DNA of 64,000 nt from CAG-492 sp045643465 (GCA_045643465.1 JAZUKV010000010.1:89791-153790), one strand, 5' to 3'; counted from the first letter of the stretch, positions 35,649 to 44,869 are shown. The notes: a model not told the origin generated them from the letters alone. Translations and numbers: made by a program.

Positions 35649-35912
35649 ATGGAAGTTTTAAAAATTTCATCAAAATCAAACCCAAATTCAGTAGCAGGAG
35701 CAATCGCTGGATTAGTAAAGGAAAATAATTATGCAGAAATGCAAGCAATAGGTGCAGGAGCATTAAATCAAGCAGTTAAGGCTGTAGCAATAGCAAGAGG
35801 ATTTGTAGCACCATCAGGAGTAGATTTAGTTTGTGTACCTGCTTTTGCAGAAGTTCAAGTTGAAGGAGAAGACAGAACAGGAATAAAACTAATAGTCGAA
35901 GCCAGAAAATAA
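35649..35912 (+). CDS. spoVS: Stage V sporulation protein S
   Basis: Small Alba-like nucleic-acid-binding protein of 87 residues that affects septation and coat assembly during sporulation. The sequence is highly typical: MEVLKISSKSNPNSVAGAIA, IGAGALNQAVKAVAIARGF and ending KLIVEARK. AGGAGG precedes the ATG. It is the last gene before a terminator, downstream of ymdB. I see no convincing sigma-H promoter in the 123-base gap. Confidence 0.96.
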   Translation: MEVLKISSKSNPNSVAGAIAGLVKENNYAEMQAIGAGALNQAVKAVAIARGFVAPSGVDLVCVPAFAEVQVEGEDRTGIKLIVEARK

Positions 35913-35989
35913 TAATAAATAAAATTAATTGCACAGATATTTTTTCATTAAATAGTAAAATTATTAAAAAAGATTTGTTCAATATAGGG

Positions 35990-36018
35990 GGGCATAGTAG
36001 TAATACTATGCCCTTTTT
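35990..36018 (+). terminator. Terminator after spoVS
   Basis: GGGCATAGTA and TACTATGCCC pair perfectly around GTAA, then five T. The rest of the 319-base gap to recA is AT-rich and holds the recA promoter and a LexA-like site. Confidence 0.9.
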
Positions 36019-36170
36019 GATTCAAGAAAATAAAAAAATATAAATTTTATAAAATTTTACTTGAAAAATAATGTTATATGAGATATATCTTAAATATATA
36101 TAAATTATTTTTTTATTAAAAGAAGACAAAAATGGGAAGATTGTAAATTATAAAAAAATAAAAAAAATAC

Positions 36171-36198
36171 TTGACAAAAGAAAAAATTATAATATAAT
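36171..36198 (+). promoter_or_regulatory. Sigma-A promoter of recA
   Basis: TTGACA (36171-36176), 16 bases, TATAAT (36193-36198). Confidence 0.85.
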
Positions 36199-36202
36199 AA
36201 TA

Positions 36203-36216
36203 CAAACAAATGTTTT
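36203..36216 (+). promoter_or_regulatory. LexA-box-like site at the recA start
   Basis: CAAACAAATGTTTT matches the Firmicute SOS box CGAACATATGTTCG at 10 of 14 positions and covers the expected transcription start, where LexA would repress. Confidence 0.5.
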
Positions 36217-36231
36217 ACAAGGAGGAAAAAA

Positions 36232-37287
36232 ATGAATACAGAAAACCCAGAGAAAAAGAAAGCTTTAGAGGCAGCTCTAAGCCAAATAGAAAAACAATTT
36301 GGAAAAGGATCAATAATGAAATTAGGTGAAGCAACAGCTATGGATGTAGAAGCTATACCAACAGGTTCATTAAGCTTAGATGTAGCATTAGGAATAGGAG
36401 GAATTCCAAGAGGTAGAATAGTAGAAGTATATGGACCAGAATCTTCAGGAAAGACAACATTAACATTACATATGATAGCAGAAGCTCAAAAACTAGGAGG
36501 AGAAGCAGCATTTATAGATGCAGAGCATGCTTTAGACCCAACATATGCAAAACATTTAGGAGTAGATATAGATAATCTAATTGTATCTCAACCAGATACA
36601 GGAGAGCAAGCACTAGAAATAGCAGAAGCTTTGGTAAGAAGTGGCGCTTTAGATATAATAGTAGTAGATTCAGTTGCAGCATTAGTACCAAAAGCAGAAA
36701 TTGATGGTGATATGGGAGATTCTCATATTGGTTTACAAGCACGTTTAATGTCTCAAGCACTACGTAAATTGGCAGGAGCAATAAACAAAACAAAAACTGT
36801 TATTGTATTTATAAATCAATTAAGAGAAAAAGTTGGTGTAATGTTTGGTAATCCAGAAACAACAACAGGTGGTAGAGCTTTAAAATATTATGCATCAGTC
36901 AGATTAGATATAAGAAAAGTTGAAAATATTAAGCAAGATGGAGATGTTGTAGGAAATAGAGCTAGAGTAAAGGTAGTAAAAAATAAAATGGCCCCACCAT
37001 TTAGGGAAGCAGAATTTGATATAGTATATGGAAAAGGAATTTCAAAATCAGGAAGTATATTAGATTTAGCAGTTAATTTAGATATTGTTGAAAAAAGTGG
37101 TTCTTGGTTTAGCTATAATGGAGAAAGAATTGGTCAAGGAAGAGAAAATATAAAGAAATATTTGGAAGAGAATCCAGAGATAATGAGCGAGATAGAAGAA
37201 AAAGTAAGAGATAATTATAAAAAAGCCTTTGAACAAAGCTTAACAGAAGAAGATATTCAAAAAACGGATTCAGAAGATGATGAATAA
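36232..37287 (+). CDS. recA: Recombinase RecA
   Basis: DNA strand-exchange ATPase that also triggers LexA self-cleavage. Walker A GPESSGKTT near residue 67, the FINQLREKVGVMFGNPETTTGGRALKYYASVRLD block and the C-terminal GKGISKSGSILDLAV are nearly invariant. 351 residues, acidic tail (DIQKTDSEDDE). AAGGAGG precedes ATG 36232. recX follows 17 bases later, so both share one transcript. Confidence 0.98.
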   Translation: MNTENPEKKKALEAALSQIEKQFGKGSIMKLGEATAMDVEAIPTGSLSLDVALGIGGIPRGRIVEVYGPESSGKTTLTLHMIAEAQKLGGEAAFIDAEHALDPTYAKHLGVDIDNLIVSQPDTGEQALEIAEALVRSGALDIIVVDSVAALVPKAEIDGDMGDSHIGLQARLMSQALRKLAGAINKTKTVIVFINQLREKVGVMFGNPETTTGGRALKYYASVRLDIRKVENIKQDGDVVGNRARVKVVKNKMAPPFREAEFDIVYGKGISKSGSILDLAVNLDIVEKSGSWFSYNGERIGQGRENIKKYLEENPEIMSEIEEKVRDNYKKAFEQSLTEEDIQKTDSEDDE

Positions 37288-37304
37288 AATAGTAGGTGTT
37301 ATAA

Positions 37305-37760
37305 TTGATTGATTATGATAAATTAGAAGAATATGATAGAAATAAAACAAAAGTTTTAAAATATGTTGTATATAAAAAAAGAACTGAAAAAGAAATAAAA
37401 CAAAAATTTTCACAAGAGATAGAAACTAATATGTTAGAAGATATAATTCAAGAGCTTAAAGAAAACAATTATATTAATGATAATCAATATATTCAAAGAG
37501 CTGTAAATGAATTTATGGCTCTTAAGAATATATCATTAAAACAAATAAAATATAAGTTACAGTCAAAAGGAATTGATAATAATTTAATAGAAGAATATTT
37601 TTCAAATAACAGAGAAGAGCTACAAGAATATGAAATAAATTCAGCTAATAATTTAATAAATAAAAAAATTGAATGTCCAGCTGAAGAAATAATACAAATG
37701 TTATTGAAAAAAGGTTTCGAATATGATAATGTAAAAGAAGCATTGGAGAGGAGAAACTGA
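37305..37760 (+). CDS. recX: RecX-type regulatory protein
   Basis: Small helical repeat protein that binds RecA filaments and limits their activity. The three-helix repeats are visible: LKYVVYKKRTEKEIKQKFSQ, YINDNQYIQRAVNEFMALKNISLKQIKYKLQSKGID and the last repeat with AEEIIQMLLKKGFEYDNVKEALE. Start is TTG 37305 behind AGGTG. The last base of its stop codon is shared with the start of scpA (TGATG). Confidence 0.88.
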   Translation: MIDYDKLEEYDRNKTKVLKYVVYKKRTEKEIKQKFSQEIETNMLEDIIQELKENNYINDNQYIQRAVNEFMALKNISLKQIKYKLQSKGIDNNLIEEYFSNNREELQEYEINSANNLINKKIECPAEEIIQMLLKKGFEYDNVKEALERRN

Positions 37761-38527
37761 TGAAAAATATATTAAATTATGAATCAAATATATATGCTAT
37801 TAAGTCAAATGATTTTGAAGGACCGTTAGATTTATTATGTCACTTGATAGATAAAAATAAAATGAACATATGTGATATAAATATAAGTGATATTACAGAT
37901 CAATATATAGATTATTTGAATAAAATGGAAGAGCTTAATTTAGAAATAGCTAGTGAATTCGTAATTATGGCTTCAACATTATTATATTTAAAATCAAAGA
38001 CTTTATTACCAGTTATAGAAAATGATGAAGAAGAAGAAAAAGAGCTAACAGAAGAGGAATTATTAAATAGGATTATAGAATATAAAAAATACAAAGAAAT
38101 TTCAGAGCAATTTAGAAGAATGTATGAGGAGAACTATAATAGATTTTATAGAGAGCCTGAGAATATAAAGTTTCCTAAAAAAGAGCTTGAAACTGATGTT
38201 AATTCTGCAATGATAGTAAAAGCATATACTAAAGTATTAGATAAAAATAAAAAAAGACTTAATAAAAATGCTAGAAATATACAAAAAATAGCTATAACAG
38301 ATACATATACTGTGTCAAGTAAAGTTAAGGAAATGTATAAAGAGCTTATAAGAAATAAAAAGTTTGTATTTAATGATTTATATTCTCAAAAGCAATGTAA
38401 TAAAGAAGAAGTTGTAACTGCATTTACAGGATTATTAGAAATGTCAAGAAGAAGTAAAGTTCAGACTTTACAAGAAGAGCTATTTGGAAATATATTGGTC
38501 GAAAAAAATAAAAGAAATTTAGATTAA
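37760..38527 (+). CDS. scpA: Segregation and condensation protein A
   Basis: Kleisin subunit of the SMC condensin-like complex. The N-terminal signature FEGPLDLLCHLIDKNKMNICDINISDITDQYIDYL binds the SMC neck, followed by the acidic linker ENDEEEEKELTEEE and a C-terminal winged helix (VVTAFTGLLEMSRRSKVQTLQEELFGNI) that binds the SMC cap. 255 residues. Overlaps recX by one base. scpB, normally next to it, is not in this position; the next gene is DUF2953. Confidence 0.94.
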   Translation: MKNILNYESNIYAIKSNDFEGPLDLLCHLIDKNKMNICDINISDITDQYIDYLNKMEELNLEIASEFVIMASTLLYLKSKTLLPVIENDEEEEKELTEEELLNRIIEYKKYKEISEQFRRMYEENYNRFYREPENIKFPKKELETDVNSAMIVKAYTKVLDKNKKRLNKNARNIQKIAITDTYTVSSKVKEMYKELIRNKKFVFNDLYSQKQCNKEEVVTAFTGLLEMSRRSKVQTLQEELFGNILVEKNKRNLD

Positions 38528-38575
38528 AATAATTAATAATGGAAAAAATAATTAGTAATATATGGAGATGAAAAT

Positions 38576-39139
38576 ATGTTACTAGTTATTTTTTTTTTAA
38601 TTGTAATTATTATAATTGTTATAATGACTGCAAAAGTAAAAATATATTTGTCAGTAAATAATAAGAATTTTAAAATTAGTATAAAAATATATATACTTAA
38701 AAATATATGTATTGCGAAAATTAATCCAAGAAAAAATAAAAAAAGAAAGAAGATAAAAAAAGCCCAAAAACAAAAGATAAAGAAGGTAATATTAAAAATC
38801 ATAGAAAAAGGAAATATATATTTAGAAAAGCTAAATTTAAGAATAGATATATGTACATCAGATCCGATTCTAACATCATATTTAGTAGGTGCTATATCAA
38901 ATGCAGTAATTTTTTTTATAAGAAGAAATAATATTAAAAAAGATTTAAAAAATTGCAGTTATCAAATAAAACCAATATACGATAATAAAAAAATTTTTAA
39001 TATAAAATTTAGTAGTATAATTAGTGTTAATTTAGTGCATATTATTACTATAATTTGTAAAAAAATTATAGAATGGAGATGTGATCAAAATGGAAGAAAG
39101 TCATCCAATAGAAGGATTAATGTTAACAGCCATGAATAG
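38576..39139 (+). CDS. ytfI: DUF2953 (YtfI-like) membrane-anchored protein
   Basis: A 187-residue protein with one N-terminal membrane helix (residues 2-20) and a very basic segment (NPRKNKKRKKIKKAQKQKIKK) before a strand-rich region LNLRIDICTSDPILTSYLVGAISNAV typical of DUF2953. This family precedes ytfJ/gerW in Bacillus and Clostridia, as here, which supports the call; the function is unknown but presumed sporulation-linked. The end overlaps the gerW start by 50 bases. Confidence 0.7.
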   Translation: MLLVIFFLIVIIIIVIMTAKVKIYLSVNNKNFKISIKIYILKNICIAKINPRKNKKRKKIKKAQKQKIKKVILKIIEKGNIYLEKLNLRIDICTSDPILTSYLVGAISNAVIFFIRRNNIKKDLKNCSYQIKPIYDNKKIFNIKFSSIISVNLVHIITIICKKIIEWRCDQNGRKSSNRRINVNSHE

Positions 39140-39770
39140 TATAAAACAAATGGTGGATGTTAATACAATAATAGGTGATCCGATACAAGCATTAAATAAT
39201 ACAGTAATAATACCAATATCAAAAGTTGGATTTGGATTTGCTGCAGGTGGAAGTGAATTTAATGGAGAAACAGTAAATGTATATAATAAAAAGGAAAAAG
39301 AAGAAAATATAAAATATAGATTACCTTTTGGCGGTGGAAGTGGAGCAGGAGTAAGTATAACACCTGTAGCTTTTTTAATCATTCAAAATAATAACGTCAA
39401 ATTAATAGAAGCTAAACATGAAAACATTTTAGATAAATTAGTAGAATATGTTCCAGATGTAATAAATAAAATCAGCGATATTTTCAAAAGTAAAGATATA
39501 GAAGATGAAGAATTTGATGATGATCTTGAATATGATTATGATGACTTTGAAGATGTGGAATATAATGATGAAAAAGAGCATAATAAAAATGATTATGAAG
39601 AAGATGAAGATATCTTAACAGAAAAAGTGTTACAAGAAAATAAACAATCAAAAGAAGGAAGTACAGTTAAAGAAAAAAAGAAAGTAGAGAAAAATTTAAA
39701 ACATGGAAATAAAAAAGTAGAAAAGAAAGTTGAAGAAATAAATATTGATGAAGAGTATGATGATGAATAG
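39090..39770 (+). CDS. gerW: Sporulation/germination protein GerW (YtfJ) with long acidic tail
   Basis: The first 135 residues are a typical YtfJ domain: HPIEGLMLTAMNSIKQMVDVNTIIGDPI, IIPISKVGFGFAAGGSEF and LPFGGGSGAGVSITPVAFLII. In Bacillus, YtfJ is made in the forespore and needed for normal germination. The last 90 residues are unusual: a block of Asp/Glu/Tyr (EFDDDLEYDYDDFEDVEY) followed by a lysine-rich stretch; most homologues stop near residue 150. Start ATG 39090 has GGAGATG at proper spacing; GTG 39081 is the alternative. Confidence 0.88.
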   Translation: MEESHPIEGLMLTAMNSIKQMVDVNTIIGDPIQALNNTVIIPISKVGFGFAAGGSEFNGETVNVYNKKEKEENIKYRLPFGGGSGAGVSITPVAFLIIQNNNVKLIEAKHENILDKLVEYVPDVINKISDIFKSKDIEDEEFDDDLEYDYDDFEDVEYNDEKEHNKNDYEEDEDILTEKVLQENKQSKEGSTVKEKKKVEKNLKHGNKKVEKKVEEINIDEEYDDE

Positions 39771-39778
39771 AAAGTATA

Positions 39779-39811
39779 ACTACGCTTTATAATAAGCGTG
39801 GTTTTTTTATA
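39779..39811 (+). terminator. Terminator after gerW
   Basis: AACTACGCTT and AAGCGTGGTT pair around TATAAT, then T-run. Confidence 0.85.
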
Positions 39812-39854
39812 AATGTTAATAGATAAATTTTAGAAAAAATATCAAAAAATAAAC

Positions 39855-39868
39855 CGTACAAATGTTTA
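39855..39868 (+). promoter_or_regulatory. LexA-box-like site upstream of recG
   Basis: CGTACAAATGTTTA matches CGAACATATGTTCG at 10 of 14 positions and overlaps a possible -35 (TTTACT, 39865-39870; -10 TAATAA near 39887-39892). Confidence 0.4.
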
Positions 39869-39931
39869 CTTTCTATTTAAAATATGTAATAATACATCAT
39901 AATAAGAATGAAAGGATAAATAGGTAAACAA

Positions 39932-41980
39932 ATGATAGATTTAGAAAATGATGTTAAGTATATAAAAGGGGTAGGTCCAAATAGAGTAGATTCATTAAAT
40001 AAATTAGGAATATATACATTAAAAGATCTTATTACATATTATCCAAGAGATTATGAAGATAGAAGTAAACCAAAAAAAATAGCAGAATGTCAAGATGGTG
40101 AAGATGTATTAATAGAAGCTGTAGCAGTATCAAAAGTAGTAGAGCTTAGAATAAGAAAAAATATGGTTATGTATAAGTTAGCTGTGAGGGATGAATCTGG
40201 AATGTGTAATATAACATGGTTCAATCAGCCATATTTAAAGAGACAATTTGTATATGGAGAAAAATATAGTTTCTTTGGGAAAGTTCATATAAAAGGATCT
40301 AAAATTGAAATGAATTCACCAGTATTTGATTCAAAAGAAACTAATAAACATACAGGCAAAATAGTACCAATATATCCTACTACATTTAGTATGCCACAAA
40401 ATACATTAAGAAGGATAATAGAAAATGCAGTAGAGCAAGTTGGAGATGAATTAGAAGAAAATATTCCAGAATATATATTAAATAAGTATTCATTAATTGA
40501 GATTAATGATGCTATAAAAAAAATACATGAACCAGACACTTTTGAAGATTTTAAATTAGCTAGAAGAAGGTTAGTGTTTGAAGAATTATTAATTATGCAA
40601 TTAGCTCTTTTAAATTTAAAAAGTAATTGGAAAAAAGAGCAAAAAGGAATAAAGTATAGCCAAGAGGTTAAAATGTCAGATGTAATAAATGATTTACCAT
40701 TTAGATTAACAAAAGCACAATTAAAAGTTCTTGAAGAAATAGATAATGACATGGAAAATGAAAAGTCTATGAATAGATTATTACAAGGGGATGTAGGTTC
40801 AGGAAAAACTGTTGTAGCTATTATAGCTGCATATAAAGCAGTAAAATCAGGTTATCAAGCTGCAATAATGGCTCCAACATCAATATTAGCTACGCAGCAT
40901 TTAGAAAGCTTTTCAAATATGCTAAATAAATATGGAATTAGAAGTGAACTTTTAATAAGTAGTGTTACAAAAAAGAAAAAAGAAGAGATATTACAAAAAT
41001 TGCAAGAGGGAGAAATTGACATTTTAATAGGTACACATGCAATTTTAGAAGAAAATGTAGTATTCAGAAATTTAGGATTGGTTGTTACAGATGAGCAACA
41101 TAGATTTGGAGTAAGACAAAGAAGTAAAATTGTTGCAAAAGGAAATAATCCTGATGTATTAGTAATGACAGCAACACCAATACCGCGTACTTTAGCATTA
41201 ATATTGTATGGAGACTTGGACATATCAATAATAGATGAATTACCTCCAAACAGAAAGCAAATAGAAACATATGCAGTTAACAAAAGTATGGAAGAGAGAG
41301 TAAATGGTTTTATAAGAAAACAAATACAAGAAGGAAGACAAGCATATATAGTATGTCCATTAGTTGAAGAAAATGAAGAGATAAATGCAAAATCTGTTTT
41401 AGAGCTTTCTGAGAAATATAAAAATGAAATATTTAGGGATTTAAAAGTAGAATATATACATGGAAAAATGAAACCAAAAGAAAAAGACGAAATAATGGAA
41501 CAATTTAAAAATGGAGAAATTGATATTTTAATTTCAACAACAGTTATAGAAGTAGGAGTTAATGTTCCAAATTCAAGTATGATGATAGTTGAGAATGCAG
41601 AGCGATTTGGATTAGCACAATTGCACCAATTAAGGGGAAGAGTTGGAAGAGGTGAATATCAATCATATTGTATTTTGAAATATAATAGTAATTCAGAAAT
41701 TGCAAGAAAAAGAATGAAAATAATGCAAGAAACTACTGATGGTTTTATAATTGCAGAAAAAGATTTAGAGCTACGTGGATCTGGTGAATTTTTTGGAACT
41801 AAGCAACATGGATTACCAGAATTTAAAATTGCAAATTTATTTGAAGATATGGATATTTTAAAAGAAGTTCAAGGATTGACTATTCAATTAGAAAAAAAGG
41901 ATTCAAAATTGCAGTTAGAAGAAAATAGAGGACTAAAAAAATTAGTAGATGAAAAATTTAGCGGAAGAATAGAAATGTAA
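39932..41980 (+). CDS. recG: ATP-dependent DNA helicase RecG
   Basis: Helicase that remodels stalled replication forks and Holliday junctions. The N-terminal wedge domain begins VKYIKGVGPNRVDSLNKLGI and includes an OB-fold; helicase motifs follow: GDVGSGKT (I), TDEQHRFG (II, DEQH), MTATPIPRTL (III), VNVPNSSMMIVENAERFGLAQLHQLRGRVGRG (V-VI). 682 residues, normal. The ribosome binding site of ATG 39932 is weak (AAAGGA about 16 bases away). Transcribed alone after a terminator. Confidence 0.95.
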   Translation: MIDLENDVKYIKGVGPNRVDSLNKLGIYTLKDLITYYPRDYEDRSKPKKIAECQDGEDVLIEAVAVSKVVELRIRKNMVMYKLAVRDESGMCNITWFNQPYLKRQFVYGEKYSFFGKVHIKGSKIEMNSPVFDSKETNKHTGKIVPIYPTTFSMPQNTLRRIIENAVEQVGDELEENIPEYILNKYSLIEINDAIKKIHEPDTFEDFKLARRRLVFEELLIMQLALLNLKSNWKKEQKGIKYSQEVKMSDVINDLPFRLTKAQLKVLEEIDNDMENEKSMNRLLQGDVGSGKTVVAIIAAYKAVKSGYQAAIMAPTSILATQHLESFSNMLNKYGIRSELLISSVTKKKKEEILQKLQEGEIDILIGTHAILEENVVFRNLGLVVTDEQHRFGVRQRSKIVAKGNNPDVLVMTATPIPRTLALILYGDLDISIIDELPPNRKQIETYAVNKSMEERVNGFIRKQIQEGRQAYIVCPLVEENEEINAKSVLELSEKYKNEIFRDLKVEYIHGKMKPKEKDEIMEQFKNGEIDILISTTVIEVGVNVPNSSMMIVENAERFGLAQLHQLRGRVGRGEYQSYCILKYNSNSEIARKRMKIMQETTDGFIIAEKDLELRGSGEFFGTKQHGLPEFKIANLFEDMDILKEVQGLTIQLEKKDSKLQLEENRGLKKLVDEKFSGRIEM

Positions 41981-42000
41981 GTAAAAATTATAAAAAATAA

Positions 42001-42028
42001 TTGTAATTTTATAATTTTATGCTAGAAT
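42001..42028 (+). promoter_or_regulatory. Possible promoter of the DUF1846 gene
   Basis: TTGTAA (42001-42006), 16 bases, TAGAAT (42023-42028). Confidence 0.5.
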
Positions 42029-42067
42029 AATTTTAAAAATTATATATAGCTAATTTCGGAGGAAAAA

Positions 42068-43525
42068 ATGAAGAGTGGATTTGATAGTGAAAAATATTTA
42101 AGCGTACAGACAGAAAAAATAAAAGAAAGAATTAAAATGTTTGATAATAAACTATATTTAGAGTTTGGTGGAAAAATTTTTGATGATAATCATGCAGCAA
42201 GAGTATTGCCAGGATTTAAACCAGATTCTAAAATAAAATTATTACAACAATTTAAAGACGATTTAGAAGTAATTTTTTGCATAAATGCTGCAGATATTCA
42301 AAAAAGTAAAATTAGATCAGATTATGGAATTAGCTATGAATTAGAGCTATTGCGATTAATTGAAAATTTGCAAAAATTAGACATTAATATCAATAGTGTT
42401 GTTGTGACAATGTACAAGGAAAATGACAATATATCTCATTTGAAAAAAATGTTAGATGAGAGAGAAATAAAGATGTATATACATAGACCAACAAAAGGAT
42501 ATCCAGATAACATAGATCTTATTGTAAGTGAAGAAGGATATGGAAAAAATCCATATATTGAAACAACTAAAAAACTAGTTGTGGTTACTGCACCAGGAGC
42601 AAATAGTGGTAAGTTAGGAACTTGTCTATCACAGTTATATCATGAACACAAAAAAGGTGTTAAAGCAGGATATGCTAAATTTGAAACATTCCCAGTATGG
42701 AATTTAGATTTAAATCATCCAGTAAATGTTGCATATGAAGCAGCTACATTAGATTTAAATGATATTAATTTAATAGATCCATATCATTTGGAAGCATATG
42801 GAGAAAGTGCAGTAAATTATAATAGAGATATTACAACATTTCCAATATTAAAAAATATATTATATAAAATAACTGGAGAAGAAATATATAAATCTCCAAC
42901 AGACATGGGAGTTAACATGGTAAAATCATGTATAACAGATGAGGGAATAGTACAAAAAGCAGCAACAGAAGAAATAATTAGAAGATATTATAATATTGTA
43001 TGTGACTTTAAGCAAGGAATAGCAAGTGAAAAAGCAGTAGAAAAAGCTAAAAAGCTAATGGGAAAATTAAATTTGAATGCAAAAGATAGAGATGTTGCAG
43101 TTGTAGCAAATCAAAAAAGTGAAGAGCGAAAAACAAATATAGTTGCAATAAAATTAAATAATGGAAAAATAGTAACAGGAAAAGAATCAGAATTATTAAG
43201 TGCATCAAGTGCTGCAATATTAAATGCAGTAAAAGAAATAACAAAAATACCAGATGATGAATTTTTATTGTCACCATCAGTATTAGATGGTATATTTAAA
43301 ATGAAGAAGAAAACATCATATAAAACATCATATTGTTTAAACTTGCAAGAAATTTTAATAGCATTAAGCATATGCGCAATAACAAATCCAATTATAGAAA
43401 AAATAATAAATAATATAGGAAAATTACGTTATTGTGAGGCTCATTCTAGTTATATAATAGAAAAAAGCGAATTAAATGTACTTAAAAATTTAGGAATTAA
43501 TTTAACATGTGAACCTAAAATGTAA
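42068..43525 (+). CDS. DUF1846 (UPF0371) family protein
   Basis: A 485-residue cytosolic protein of a family widespread in Firmicutes. Family segments seen: YLEFGGKIFDDNHAARVLPGF near residue 30, VVVTAPGANSGKLGTCLSQLYHE near residue 172 and NLDLNHPVNVAYEAATLDLND. The APGANSGKLGTCLSQ stretch is P-loop-like, and structural homologues suggest a nucleotide-binding fold, but the activity is not established to my knowledge. Start ATG 42068 has GGAGG. Confidence 0.82.
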   Translation: MKSGFDSEKYLSVQTEKIKERIKMFDNKLYLEFGGKIFDDNHAARVLPGFKPDSKIKLLQQFKDDLEVIFCINAADIQKSKIRSDYGISYELELLRLIENLQKLDININSVVVTMYKENDNISHLKKMLDEREIKMYIHRPTKGYPDNIDLIVSEEGYGKNPYIETTKKLVVVTAPGANSGKLGTCLSQLYHEHKKGVKAGYAKFETFPVWNLDLNHPVNVAYEAATLDLNDINLIDPYHLEAYGESAVNYNRDITTFPILKNILYKITGEEIYKSPTDMGVNMVKSCITDEGIVQKAATEEIIRRYYNIVCDFKQGIASEKAVEKAKKLMGKLNLNAKDRDVAVVANQKSEERKTNIVAIKLNNGKIVTGKESELLSASSAAILNAVKEITKIPDDEFLLSPSVLDGIFKMKKKTSYKTSYCLNLQEILIALSICAITNPIIEKIINNIGKLRYCEAHSSYIIEKSELNVLKNLGINLTCEPKM

Positions 43526-43583
43526 ATTTAAAAATTAAAAATAAAAATACTGTAATAAGAATTGCCAAAAAACGCTAAAAAGC

Positions 43584-43612
43584 TTGACATTTGAACAAAA
43601 AAACAATATATT
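43584..43612 (+). promoter_or_regulatory. Promoter of the aldose epimerase gene
   Basis: TTGACA (43584-43589), 17 bases, TATATT (43607-43612). Confidence 0.8.
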
Positions 43613-43654
43613 ATATATGAAAAAATTACTAAAATGAAAAGGAGACAATATAAT

Positions 43655-44530
43655 ATGTATGCGCAAATGGTAACTTCTAAAAACGGTGGAGAGCTTATAA
43701 GCTTTAAATTGAACGGCAGAGAAAAAATACATCAAGGTGAATCTTGTGTTGATGAAAATGGTAAAGTTTATTGGAAACGACATTCTCCAGTATTGTTTCC
43801 AATAGTTGGTAAATTAAAAAGGAATCAAACGATAATAAATGGAAAAACATTTGAAATATTTCAACATGGTTTTGCAAGAGATTTAGAATATGAAGCAATA
43901 ACAAAATTAGATAATTTTCATTCATATGTATTAAAAAGTAACAAAACTACACTTGCAAGATATCCATTTGATTTTGAATTATATAATACATATAGAATGG
44001 ATGGAAATAGTTTAACAACTATATACAAAGTTATAAATACTGGAAAAACTAATATGCCTTTTTGTATAGGTGGACATCCTGCATTTAAAATAGATCCTGA
44101 AGAAATGAATAAAGGAAACTATTATTTACAATTTGAAGAAGATGAAGAAAAAATACATTTTCTTTATTTAATAGATGGCTTAATGGGAACAGAATATGCA
44201 AAAAATAGAATGGAAGATAAAAGAAAGATAATGTTAGGACCAGATTCATTTAAAAATGATGCAATAATAATGAAAGGTATTACTTCTAAAAGAATAAGTC
44301 TAATGCATAAAAATCGTGAGACTCCTATACTTACAATGGAATTTTCAGATTTTCCATACTTAGGAATATGGTCAAAACCAAATGCTCCATTTATATGTAT
44401 AGAGCCATGGCATGGAGTATCAGATACAATAAAAAGCACAGGAATATTTGCAGAAAAAACAGGATGTATATTATTAAAACCAAACCAATCATATGAATGC
44501 AGATATACAGTTACATTTTACGAAGATTAA
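43655..44530 (+). CDS. Aldose 1-epimerase family protein (LacX-like)
   Basis: Galactose-mutarotase-fold protein, 291 residues. Seen: HSPVLFPIVGKL, HGFARDLEYE, the GGHPAFK motif containing the catalytic-type His, and ICIEPWHGVSD near the end with the Glu expected to act as base. This branch (LacX/YeaD-like) handles sugar or sugar-phosphate anomers; the substrate is not readable from context. Start ATG 43655 follows AAAGGAGA; the extension to 43634 covers that site. A 74-residue membrane protein follows after 35 bases. Confidence 0.85.
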   Translation: MYAQMVTSKNGGELISFKLNGREKIHQGESCVDENGKVYWKRHSPVLFPIVGKLKRNQTIINGKTFEIFQHGFARDLEYEAITKLDNFHSYVLKSNKTTLARYPFDFELYNTYRMDGNSLTTIYKVINTGKTNMPFCIGGHPAFKIDPEEMNKGNYYLQFEEDEEKIHFLYLIDGLMGTEYAKNRMEDKRKIMLGPDSFKNDAIIMKGITSKRISLMHKNRETPILTMEFSDFPYLGIWSKPNAPFICIEPWHGVSDTIKSTGIFAEKTGCILLKPNQSYECRYTVTFYED

Positions 44531-44565
44531 AATTGTAAAGATAAAATAAGAAAAGGACGTAAGAA

Positions 44566-44790
44566 ATGAAAATAGTTTTTGTATTATTAGGACTAATTTT
44601 TGTAACGATAGGTGTTATTAGCATTTTCGATGCACGTAAACTCACAAAGAAATTATTCAGTTTTCAAGATATAAACGAAGGAACAAAGGTAATGAAAATA
44701 TTTGGAATAATAGTGTTTATACTAGGATTAGGAGTAATATATTTTTATTTACCAGAAACAGCAGATTATATAAAATCAATTATTAAATAG
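44566..44790 (+). CDS. Small two-helix membrane protein
   Basis: A 74-residue protein with membrane helices at about 2-20 (IVFVLLGLIFVTIGVISIF) and 43-62 (MKIFGIIVFILGLGVIYFYL). I recognise no family. It has an AGGA site and lies 35 bases after the epimerase gene, so it is likely in the same transcript. No terminator is obvious after it before the T-box promoter. Confidence 0.6.
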   Translation: MKIVFVLLGLIFVTIGVISIFDARKLTKKLFSFQDINEGTKVMKIFGIIVFILGLGVIYFYLPETADYIKSIIK

Positions 44791-44832
44791 ATGTTTGATA
44801 ACTAAAATACAATAATTTATTGGAAATACAAG

Positions 44833-44862
44833 TTGACAAAAATTGAAAAAATATGATATTAT
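44833..44862 (+). promoter_or_regulatory. Promoter of the T-box/valS transcript
   Basis: TTGACA (44833-44838) with GATATT (spacer 16) or TATTAT (spacer 18) as -10. Confidence 0.75.
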
Positions 44863-44869
44863 ATAAACC

